Assembly (NCBI GenBank): GCA_951394045.1
Contig: OX595989.1
Location: 2,294,001 to 2,358,000 of the forward strand
Direction: 5' to 3'
Source of the DNA: Nitzschia sp. DOCU1
Taxonomy: Eukaryota; Bacillariophyta; Bacillariophyceae; Bacillariales; Bacillariaceae
Length of the DNA: 64,000 nt
A program made the translations under genes and the position numbers. The first letter of the stretch is position 1. The number at the start of each line of letters is the position of its first letter. Shown in pieces: positions 39,953-49,699 of this stretch. The notes beneath the pieces are model-generated. The model made no database searches. It was given only the letters and a program-made list of their open reading frames with translations, and was not told the origin of the DNA.

Positions 39953-42900
39953 CTATTCATGAGATTGCTGCACCATGGCAAGGAAGAGATCGTCTACAGA
40001 ACTGGATGGCGCTGGCGTTGCTTCAACGTCTGGGTTCAAGCTACCCGAGGCTTGTTGCGACGACATAGGACCGATTCGGCCACTGGAAGTTGCTTGCTGC
40101 ATACCAAATGGATCGATACCACTTTGACTTTTCGTGATATTGGCGGGGTCCATCAGTAAGTTCTTCTTGAAGTCTTTGACGGCACCGTCCACTAAGTTTC
40201 CTCCATAGTAGAGGACGCGACGCATCGTTGGAGAATCAAAGTTGACCTTTAGCTCCTTGGCCATCTCCACGCAAAATTGATGCAATCGTCCCCGATCTGC
40301 CAGGATGCGCGCAGCCACCTGCCAACTGAGTCTAGAGCGGGCAGCGAGCCGATACATCACGGATTCGTCGTCGCTGTCGATTTGCTCGCAGCGAAGATAG
40401 ACCAACGCGTCCCAAACTGCAGGATTGTCTGCGATATAGTTCTCCAATCCATCCTTGAATTTATCCACATTTTGGCCCTCGTGCATACTGATGTGGAGTT
40501 TCAGTACTATATCCACAACCGCATTCTTGCTCCGTGCACAATTCGTAATGCGCGCTCCTGCAATGGCACCATTACTGATAGTGGCAACTTCATTGTTCGC
40601 TGCCATCCTCAGCGTAGTGCTGAAAAGCGTAATATCTGGCATCCACAGTGTCAGAATATGCGAAAACGAGTCACATGGTCGACAGATTTCATTCAAGTTC
40701 GTGTACTCACCCTCCACAAACCAAGAGTCGCCCATTCCAGCCGTCGGGAGTCCTGGTGTGTTAGCAATGATAATTCTATCTCCAATGTCGAATGGCCTGT
40801 CGTCCACGACGAGCTGGTTGTGAGTGTCCCATCAGTCAGGAAGTTAAACTTGCCCAAAGCTGCTCCCCTTGACAGACTTACCGTGTACCAACAACGAGCA
40901 GAATTCCCTCGATAGCCTTGGCGGCCGTGGGACCAATCGCAAATGCGAACGATACTAGCAGAGTCGAGACAGATACCAACAACGGCCATGGGTTGAAATT
41001 CAACAGGGACATGATGACAACCGTCAACCCAAAACCATACAATCCGTTTATCATATTTTCAAGCACTTTATCAATGACAGATGCGTTCCCAACACTGGCC
41101 CTGAAATATCGAAGTTTACGGTAGACAACATCGCACGATTGAATAAAGGAAAGGATCGGGATCTCTCCGTCTGCGTCAGCACGAAAGACGCTATCAATGG
41201 ACTTCTTCAAATTCCTGTGAATAGTCCCATCATCATTTTCTGTCAACACTGCCAACACCGAGTACGGAAGTGTAGGAGATCCAGGAGCGAGCTTGAGCAA
41301 CCGTTGATACAAGAACTGCGCCGAATAAATGAGCTCATCGCGAGTCGATGCCGGACCGAAAGCTTCACCAAAGGGATGTTCTAAATCCATGTATGTAAGT
41401 GCCTTTCGGAACTTGAGAATATCGTTCACGGTAGAATCGGTCGCCTGCGTTCCAATTATGAGGGTTGCATCAAAGTGAACTTGCGAGCGAGTCCTCTGCA
41501 AATACCGCAACGTACCTTATCGAGCTTGTTGACGGGCTCTTCCCACCGATCGAGTAGATTCTTGATCCGAATAAGCCCACTGGACTTGCTGGCATACGTC
41601 GACCTTGCCATGAACAACCGTGGATTCCCCGTTTTCGTAGCAGTTTGCTCGGGGATGGGAGAATCCAGTAGGGAACTATCTACCTTTTCGGTTGTGACAC
41701 CGACAGACGAAGCACCCGAGTCCATACTGTTGCTTCGTTCCAAATTCTTTTGAAATTTGACACTGGACCAACGGACTTGACTGAGTTGTCCTCTTCTCTT
41801 GAGATTTGTCTCGACCAGTTGCCTCGCGTCGAATTGATTCTCTGTATCATCGGGAAGAGTGTCAGCTTCGGCTCCAAGCTCGGCAATTTCCGTGATGACA
41901 ATAATATCATTCAAAATCTCCTCCAACTTTGGCTTGTAGATATCTAAAACGAGTGGAGGGGATTAAGTTAGCAAACACACCATGACGCCACCGGTCGTAC
42001 ATCGCATCATCCTTACCAAAGCTTCGCTTTCCAAAATACAGCGTCAACATGGTGCGCTTCAACGTTGTGGCAACTCCCGCCAATAACATTCCGATGAGCA
42101 CCCGAAGGTAGGCGCTGCTACCGATGATGTAGCTACCAGAGTTGCCCTGGGAATAAATTTTAATGCCAGTCCAGTAGAACCAATGCACTTGAAAGGGATT
42201 GTCGCCATGCAGTAGGATCATATCATACAGACCCCAGAATGCTACCACAAAGGGCCAGCCTTTGGACTGCAAACAAAAGATGGTTACCCACGGACCAAGC
42301 ATCTGAACAATGGCTCGAGACGACATTGTAAGCACGTCGATGAGGATAAATTCGGTAAGTTTGGAGAGTTCGAAAACAATCAGCTGGCGACCTGAAGAAG
42401 CAAGATACAACAAAATTGAGATATTTCTTGTAACGTTACCAAGCGGAACTGGCAATCATTCTTTACGCACCGAGGAAATTGAACCACCAGGATATAGTAG
42501 CGTTCCCCGGCAAAAAGTCTAGCTCAGGGTTTCCGACATAGTAAAAGAGGATCCAAGCAGCAACGAACAACGGAATCGAGACGGTAAAAGTTCTTTTGAA
42601 AAGAACACGAAAGATGAGTTTCAATATATTCACCGGATTGAGACAGTGTCGAATCTTCTTCCAACGAAGTTCATTGCGGCGTTGCTGAGCCATTCGACGT
42701 CTCTCTGCAACCACATCTTCGAGGGTGGGGGCATTATCATCACCATCATGATTGTCGTCGTCTCCTTCCCTGTTACTACCCAGCAATGGCTGCATTTCGG
42801 GGGCACGCCCAGAGGAGTGAGAAAAGGCTGCGACCTCTGCCTTGGCCTCCTCTATCAGCTCCTTTTCTTCTTCGTCGTGATTCCAAAGGAAGTTTAGTCC

Positions 42901-43500
42901 TTCGTGTTCTGCACCAGGTGGTGCAGCCTCTGTTGAAACCAAGTCTGCACTAAAGTCCGTAGCCAGGAACTCAGATTTATTATCTTCAGCACTTTTACCC
43001 GCCTCGTCAATACTGGCGAGTAGCGTTTTCGCTCGTCGGTGCCCCATGGACGCCTCGGAATTGCTGGTCCGACTGCTACCTGCGGAAATGCCACTCGTCA
43101 CATTTTTGAGGCTACTAAAGTCTCTCAGACGTTGCATCGCTTGCACTCGCTTCGCCATTTGTTTGAAGGACGGACGTTTCATCGTCACGGACAGAGGATG
43201 GTCGTCGTCCCCACCCAGCGCCGTCCCTACCGACTCGACTCCCAGAGGTGCTCGTTCTCCCGGCACAGCAGGTCGAAAACCGTCGCTCCCAGAGTGAGTC
43301 AACTTGGACTGAGCTTCGACATTGGACAAAATATCATCCGCGGCTTGTTCTGTTGAGTCATCCATGGAACGGTAAGTCTTCGTAGGAGTGATGGGGGATA
43401 TCGTTTCACCATTCGGGTCGTTCATTGGAAGCTCGTCGCGATCTAAGCGCGTCTTCCTGTACAGAGTGGCTTTCGGGGGCGGTCGGTTGAAAAAACTCAT
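39953..43500 (-). CDS. MscS-like mechanosensitive channel, MSL type
   Basis: Five exons on the minus strand: 43500-42471, 42391-42017, 41943-41516, 41444-40882 and 40796-39953. Phases 1, 1, 0 and 2 fit and the introns are 71-85 nt; total 1,079 residues. The soluble N-terminus is about 320 residues. Helices follow from about 325 (TFTVSIPLFVAAWILFYYV), then RQLIVFELSKLTEFILIDVL and others, as in plant MSL10-type proteins. After a long cytosolic loop containing an EF-hand-like DADGE, the pore helix (about 765-795) runs into RPFDIGDRI at residue 799, the conserved start of the MscS beta domain. NGAIAGARITNCARS is the matching late beta segment. It likely opens on membrane tension at the plasma membrane or an inner compartment. 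Confidence 0.9.
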
Positions 43501-43983
43501 CGTCCCGTGTTAGATCACTTCTAGTGCATAGGATAAGTTTCGTCCTTGCAGGTAAATAGAAGCTCGTTTCGCTCTCAATTGTGGATCGACAAAGCTTTTT
43601 TGGGTGTTTCAAAATGATGAATGAGAGGGAGTCTATGACATGTAGATGCCGCCGTCTTCGCGAGTTCCGCTTTGGTGCGGCGCGTGCGGTTGGCTTCTTT
43701 GCCCCGCGATTCCATGTGTGAGAACACGGCGAAGCACTGATGGCCATTTGGATCTTGCATTTGTGGGGGAGATTTGGCGAACCCCTTTTTGGGGGGGGGC
43801 GTTCGAACGAGTCAGATTTTTAATGGGCGCGCGCAAGCCATCCCAAGCTACAGCATCGGGAACACCACGAAACCTCATGAACCGACCATGGCGGCGAGGT
43901 CCTGCGTACGATCTCACATCACCGTCAACTAATCCTCATAATTAACGTACCCAAGTCTTCTGCTTGAACTCTTCAAACATATC
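43501..43983. other. Divergent promoter region (MscS-like / Nup88-like)
   Basis: 483 bp between head-to-head genes. A run of ten G follows TTTTT near 43,790-43,799. Short frames are antisense to each other. No domain or RNA gene. Confidence 0.4.
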
Positions 43984-46600
43984 ATGCCTCACTTCGGTCT
44001 TTCCTCTCCTCCCTTTTCGTCGCCGGCGTCTTCTGCCATGCCCTTTGGAGAGTCGTCGGCCGAGCAGGTGCAAACATCTTCGGTCAGACTCTCCTGCTTG
44101 AGTCCCGATGGAAGGGCCGTGCATTCCTTCATACTGCGGAATGCGCAAGCTGTCATTGAAAGCCACTCTCTTCCCTTGGCTGGTACCGTCGAGGATGACG
44201 TTCTAGATAAGGACATTCCGGCCATCGTCAAGACCACATTGCCAGCACATGTTGCCACGGCCCTCCAGCGGTATCCTGCTCTGGAATTACTTTGCGTGGA
44301 CACCGAGACATGCCAGTCTTCCATTAAGACACTTCAAAAATTACCAAGCCTCTGTCTCTACTCGAGAAAGGACGTATTTTTGCTAGAACTTGGGTATGAA
44401 CGATTGCCAGGAGGAGCCCATCAAGTGGAGGGTCTAGTACTCAAAGTTTCGGAACCTTTTGATTCTGTGCTCCTGGGCAATGCGACTTCCACGTCCATTG
44501 TTCGAATTCGTCCCGCCCCACAGCAATCGCAAGGCTACATTACGATTTGTCCTGCTCAAGCCATGGCGATGTTGACCTACAACAATGTTCTTAATGAATA
44601 TTCCATGACTCTCTATCACGGCGGCGATGATCCCATCCCTACCACTCCCCTCGTCCATCGGATCGAGCTATTGGATGAGCAACTCGATCAGTTTACCGAC
44701 TTTTGTTTCTGCAAGTCCAATTCCTTTTCGTTACTATCGGGTCTCTCTGTAGCCTTACTCAAGGCAACAGGAGAAGTCTTTCAAGCCTCCCCAGTCCTTT
44801 TTCGGGGAACAGTGGTGCCCCACCACTCCGTCACTAAAACGCTAGAATACCTGGCGGCACGGATTGCAAAAGAAGACCCGAATTCGGCGCGTTGTCGTCT
44901 CCTTCGTGGCGCCCAGCGATACATGATGGATTGTTTTCCAAATGAAAATTCTCGTGGCCTTTTTGTTGCCGGCCAGGAACGAAGTTCTGCCTTTGAATGG
45001 ACAGCGCAACTACAAGGCCCTGTCTTGCTTTTGCCTGAGTCGGATGATTTTGAAACGTTTGCGACATCGATTGAGCCCGTGCCGGCTGGTGACTTGTGTG
45101 GCCTGGCCATTGGGCATGTGGGGTATGAAGTTCAGTTTGGGCTTTTGTCACCAACACTCTTTATTCCGCGCTTTGATATGGAATCACCATCGGATATGCA
45201 CAAGCTCGATCAAGAGCTCAAATGGGGAGCCATTGTCAATCGAGTTGACTTGAGAGATGACGAGAATGAGCAGCAACCCATCTGCTCAGCTTTGACACTG
45301 TTACCCGATCCCATGATGGCTACTGTAATCCATTACGTCACCCCTACTGGCATTCAAAGCATTTCCACGAATGCTCTTCAGATCGAGGCCAACAAGCTCT
45401 GTGGAGCAGCATTGAGCGGGGGCATGTTTTCACCACCTTCCAAGCGGAGTGATTTGCCGCCGCGAACCACGGGCTGGTCGTGTGTAGATTTGTCGCATTT
45501 AAAAGGACAAAAGATGGTAGTTGGTGCAGCCGTCAGTGCAGACGCTCAGCTGGGGCATGTTTTGATAACTCGGTTATCGGATGGTAAGTTTCATTGCTGC
45601 GTGATTTTCATTCTCTACGTTGCTGCTTGTGGGATCTCATAGTGCTTTGTCGTGTGTACTTCTCTCTGGAATTGGACAGGGACAATGGTGAGTCCAACAA
45701 ACGAGGCCCACACGGCACCCCGCCTTTTTCAACTGTGGCGTGATCTCACAATGCACCTCTTTTCATCTTTCACAGGCCGCCATCAATCTCACTGAAACGC
45801 GACAGCTCCAAGAAATGGAAGGCGTTGGGGATATGGAGCAACTTGCCATTGCGAACACTGCTGAAATAAGTAATGAGCTTGCAGTCTTGCAGCAAACGGC
45901 TCCGCTAACTGAGATAGCCATACCGCTCATTGAAAAGATCAAGTCCGGTTTACTGAGCATGCGAAAGATTGCGGGGAGTGCGACACCGGTCGAGAAGATC
46001 ACCCCGGAGCTGCTCGCAGCTGCCGCGCAAATCAAGGAACAATCCGACAAGGATGTCGTTATGCCAATAATCGAGCTCAACGAATACGTCGCTTCTAAAA
46101 AGCAAGAATTGCCAGTGGCGTTCAATAATCTTGTTGCACAGCTAAACACTTTGCGGGAAATGCACGCCCAAGTCAAGCAGGGCGAAGCGTCCATTGAGGA
46201 GAAGTTGAAAACTATCAGTGCAAATGCCGATGCGTTGTCTCAGCGAAGCTCGTCAGTGCTTCAATCCGCTACAGATCTCCTGCCTACGATTACACAAGCG
46301 GAATATGACTACTTCCAGGAACTGCAACGATTGAACTCGCGAACGAAACAATGGAAGGAACAGCTCGATCGAATAAAGGACAAAGTATCGTCATTGGATA
46401 CTAGTTCCGGCACCAACATGGGGAAACTTGAAATCGCGCCCGAATGTATCGACCAACTGAATGCCATGCTCGACGCCAGTGATTTGAAGATGAAAAAATA
46501 TTCTACACGTTTGAAGGATGTGGAAGATCGAGTCGACGTATTGGCGGCAGTTGCTGGGTGGGACCGGGATCCTCACGGTCCTCTGGGAGCTTATCAATAA
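43984..46600 (+). CDS. Nup88/Nup82-like nucleoporin (tentative), with an 8-nt microexon
   Basis: Three exons: 43984-45583 (phase 1), an 8-nt microexon 45680-45687, and 45776-46600; 810 residues. The junction reads RLSDG-TM-AAINL. Joining exon 1 directly to the last exon would break the frame, so the microexon is required. The first 530 residues look like beta-strand blades, with an FG/Ser/Pro-rich start. The last 275 residues are a helical coiled coil (ISNELAVLQQ, IKEQSDKDVV, NLVAQLNTLREMHAQVKQ, and so on). A propeller followed by coiled coil, and general features, fit Nup88/Nup82 of the cytoplasmic nuclear-pore face, but I recognise no unambiguous motif. The stop lies 26 bp from the next gene's stop. 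Confidence 0.45.
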
Positions 46601-46626
46601 GTCTGGCATTTGTGATCAGAATTGTC

Positions 46627-47316
46627 TCATTCTAGCACAAAGGTTTCCAGGGGCACCAAGTATTGTCGAAATTCTCCATCGGATAATTCGACCTGGAAAT
46701 ACACCCCTCGGTACGTTCCGTCGTAAGGCTCTAGCAGGGCATCGCCAGGTTTCCATAGAGCATCAAATCCTAGTCCCGATTTTCGAATGTCTGCAAAGGA
46801 ATAAACCCCACCAGAATTGTATTTGATATATACCCCACCATCCAATTCTAATTGGACTCCATCCTTGTCGGCACCATGCAGCAGCCCTCGAGGCAGTTGC
46901 AGCGCAGTTACCCAAGATTTCAACGTCGCGATTCCTTCCTGCAGCGACGAGGCACAGATGCCGAGCATACACCGTCCTGTAGTGGAATCTTCATTTCGTT
47001 CCTTGGCGGCTGCATCGGAGAGTAGACGAACCGCTTCGGGCAGATAACTTCGCAAATTCGACGAAACTTGTGGGGTCGTAAACAAAGGCTGCCCTGCTGA
47101 TTCGGAATTAAAAAATTTGTCCCACTCGGCTAACAGCAGGGAGGCGTCTTCTATGGAAGATATTTGAGGTGCCACGTCGTTACTTGGAGACGCCAGCCAA
47201 GATTTGGCATCAACCTGTTTACTCGGGGCGCTAAAGCCGCCGACAAGTCGAGGAGAGTAGAACAACGCCACGAACACAATGGTCTGGCGAGTAACTTTCG
47301 CAATCGAAAATCCCAT
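46627..47316 (-). CDS. Probable plastid protein, DUF1824-like
   Basis: Single exon, 229 residues from the ATG at 47316 (the frame reaches a TTG nine bases upstream). A hydrophobic signal peptide (VFVALFYSPRLVGG) is followed by F-SAP, the Phe at +1 and Ser/Ala/Pro pattern of diatom plastid presequences. The mature part contains MLGICASSLQEG, a GVYIKYNSG motif, and the YDGTYRGVYFQVEL ... YLVPLETFVL end. These recall cyanobacterial DUF1824 proteins (ICA..., YIKFN..., GxYRGV..., HLPLDLF). Biochemical role unknown. Plastid location is inferred. 3' ends of this gene and the Nup88-like gene nearly touch. Confidence 0.62.
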   Translation of the reverse strand: MGFSIAKVTRQTIVFVALFYSPRLVGGFSAPSKQVDAKSWLASPSNDVAPQISSIEDASLLLAEWDKFFNSESAGQPLFTTPQVSSNLRSYLPEAVRLLSDAAAKERNEDSTTGRCMLGICASSLQEGIATLKSWVTALQLPRGLLHGADKDGVQLELDGGVYIKYNSGGVYSFADIRKSGLGFDALWKPGDALLEPYDGTYRGVYFQVELSDGEFRQYLVPLETFVLE

Positions 47317-48170
47317 GATTGGCAAAAGGTAAAAATTCGCTTGTATGACTAGACTTGTACAGATGTCTCGGAGATTGGCTCGGTTGTGCTATTGTATGGA
47401 CTGCCAATTGATGCTGCTCCTTTAGTTGCCGATCATCGTCATCGTAGGGGATTTCGGGGGTCTCCGATGAGATGAAGGAAGGCTCGAATTTGTAAATACG
47501 TCACCGTGTAGAAAATGGGACAAAATGTACAGAACGTCTGTCGTCGCCCGTCAATTTTCACATTGCAACAAGATTTCACTCCAATGAGTCGGGCAAGCCA
47601 CTGACCTATTGTACCACTATCTAATGAGACGGCGAGTAAGAATGAAATGCACCACCTCTTTTGGAAGAGGGAAGTAGCAGAGGTGCTCATCGTTACGTCG
47701 GTATACGGTGGCGGAGTATTAGAAGAGCGCATTGCAGTAGCTCTCCTTTCGACCATACTACAGAGATAGAATCTAGCTACCACTGCGAGTTTGCTTTGGC
47801 AAAGAACAGGCCGGCCAATAGTGCAGGAAGCAAGAGGGTTTGAAGAGGATCCTCTGCTAATAGTGCTAGATGCGGCAGTTCCATTTCTCACTCGAGTGAA
47901 TGGGAGTGTGTTGCCCTGGCAATACCAGCTACAGGAATAATTTTGAAGCGGGACTCCTAAACCGACAGCAACAGACGGGAGGATACGATACAGACGAAAG
48001 CCATCTCACAAGTGACGTAGCACAACGATATTTATGCAGTGAAATGATACATGGGTTCTAGATCCGGTCTGAGATATCTCAACATCTCAACACGACATCA
48101 TATTTCCTCACAATGCCCTGAAAGTAAATTGTCATGGTGCAACTGAAACCCAGCCAGAGCGATAACCTCC
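47317..48170. other. Intergenic, one doubtful open frame
   Basis: 854 bp. A 150-codon minus frame at 47439-47891 starts with GTG, holds a hydrophobic stretch (ISFLLAVSL) and Cys pairs, but no domain and no ATG start. It may be an exon of an unresolved gene; I do not call it. Confidence 0.3.
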
Positions 48171-48572
48171 TCATGCAGGAACACCATTGTTCGCTGGAAT
48201 GTGTGCCGGTGCCTCATACGACGCTGAAAAGTTGCCATCACCTGCGTACATCCCCTGTGCCGCAGCGGGATTGCTGGAAGCCGCAAGTTTTGCCAGCCGT
48301 CGTTGTCTTTGTCGCTCTTGTGCTCGCTTCGCACGGAAATAGTTTCCGATACACAACACAGTAATGAACCCCACTAGGAAAACCACAAAACAAATTGCCT
48401 GGAAGTCACACGACGATACAATGCAAAACGAGAGCGTGAGGAACAATCTGCGCTAGATGACACATCGCCACGGGGAAAGCTTCTACTAACTTACCAGTGC
48501 AACTTCGATCAATGATCGTCCTCTTGACCGATATGTCAGCTGCCTTGCCACATCTTCAAAACTCGACGCCAT
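48171..48572 (-). CDS. Small single-pass membrane protein
   Basis: Two exons on the minus strand, 48572-48495 and 48398-48171, phase 0, 96-nt intron with GTAAGT and TTCCAG; 101 residues. Exon 1 (26 residues, beginning MASSFEDVARQL) leads into a transmembrane helix (AICFVVFLVGFITVLCIG) and a very basic RAKRAQERQRQRRLAKL segment, then an Ala/Asn/Pro-rich tail. The positive stretch after the helix suggests an N-out or tail orientation with the basic part cytosolic. Not recognised. The second frame alone starts with TTG, so exon 1 is needed for an ATG. Confidence 0.65.
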
Positions 48573-49199
48573 TTTCTTCCACAATAGTCAGAGGTAGATC
48601 TTTCTAAATGAAAAATGCTGTATATGCTATGTATATCGAGTTCAGTTGACTTGTCTTGAAACAGATCGAGGTCACCCACTTCTTTTGTTGCTTTGTCACC
48701 ATTTCTCTCGCACTCGTCGTTGCCTTTTTGGTGGGTCGTTTCGCGCGCCAAGTAGAACACACGTTGAAGAAATGTTAAACATACAGTATTGAATATGTTC
48801 ATTATCCCTCGTGATGTCTTTGCGCAATGCGCGGGCCCTTGTTGAGCATCGTTTTCCCATCAACGGCACGCACGCCGGTCGAATTGGAATAAATAAACCA
48901 GCACCGCGCCTGCCACGCTCCTTCATCATTTCGTGATAGTACCTGGTACCAGGTCACGTACGTAGGGTACGTGTATCAGGGTACGTGTATCATTGCACGT
49001 CTCACTACTACGAAGAATTGTAAAGCATGGAAACGATTAGTTTTGAAGCAGTCTCATGAAGAGGAGAGGGAGTGGAATCACCCTTTGGACCAATATACTG
49101 CCTTTTCTTGTGTTGATCGACGTCCCGCCTCTGAAGGAATGACGTGTGACTTGGTATTTTGTCCCCAAGCCAAAGGCACGGTTATAGTATGTAAACTAT
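48573..49199. other. Intergenic up to the retrotransposon
   Basis: 627 bp between the small membrane protein and the left LTR. Minus frames at 48536-48802 and 48696-48929 have no domain. It includes a 14-bp palindrome and a tandem 14-mer (separate entry). Confidence 0.35.
48941..48992. repeat. 14-bp palindrome next to a tandem 14-mer
   Basis: ACCTGGTACCAGGT at 48941-48954 is a perfect palindrome. GGGTACGTGTATCA occurs twice in tandem at 48965-48978 and 48979-48992. Meaning unknown. Confidence 0.8.
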
Positions 49200-49204
49200 T
49201 ATTA
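49200..49204. repeat. Target-site duplication, left copy (TATTA)
   Basis: TATTA directly left of the left LTR; the same five bases stand at 56421-56425 right of the other LTR. Five-bp duplications are typical of Ty1/copia integrases. Confidence 0.92.
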
Positions 49205-49377
49205 TGTCAGACTACCCTAGAACTGTTCAACAATTGCAATGGCAAAAAGTCAAACGGTAAAAGAGTGAGTTATTTTACGGTCGTTACTTTCTTCTCGATC
49301 CTTCTCAAGCGTTCGAAGCTTTTGATTGTTCCACCGTCTGTCCCGTGTGCGTAATGGAATACGGAATTCGTTCAACA
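49205..49377 (-). repeat. 3' LTR (left copy)
   Basis: 173 bp beginning TGTC and ending AACA on the plus strand (TG...CA on both strands). I find no difference from the right copy over its whole length. Confidence 0.95.
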
Positions 49378-49386
49378 CTCTCCCCT
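49378..49386 (-). other. Polypurine tract
   Basis: Directly before the 3' LTR in the element's direction the minus strand reads AGGGGAGAG, the expected plus-strand priming site. Confidence 0.75.
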
Positions 49387-49480
49387 GATCGTTGCATGGG
49401 CAAGGATCATAGCATTACAGAACGAATAATTATAGTGACAGAACTTTCATCAAAATAGACGTGAAGTGATGGCAGGTAGT

Positions 49481-49699
49481 TCAGGATGGGTGGGCGGAGT
49501 CGTCGTAATGTCCCATAAGACGACGACAGTGGCGGGTGTGGAGGATCCAACCAAGCGGCTTGGTCAGATCATCAGAAGGATTGAGTACCCCAGGGATGTG
49601 GCGCATGACGAGGTCACCACGTTCTTTCCAATCTTGGATGGCGAAGAATTGGATGAGGATGTGTCGCGATCGCTCCGTAGGGATGCGAGCATTGATCAT
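49481..49699 (-). pseudogene. Frameshifted C-terminal end of the pol RNase H region
   Basis: The main pol frame ends at 49696 just after the RNase H motif MYCDNRS. In the -1 frame the expected continuation runs on to 49481: ARIPTERSRHILIQFF, then a WKERGDLVMRHIPG-type segment, LTKPLGW and a RRLMGHY end, which is typical of the CoDi C-terminus. So a small indel separates this tail from pol. It may be a mutation after insertion or a defect in the source copy; a programmed shift is less likely because it lies so near the end. Related elements usually have a few more residues at the junction, which suggests a small deletion (recall, not aligned). Confidence 0.75.

Noticed and set aside
47439..47891. 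150-codon minus frame
   Set aside because: No ATG and no known motif; kept only as a note.
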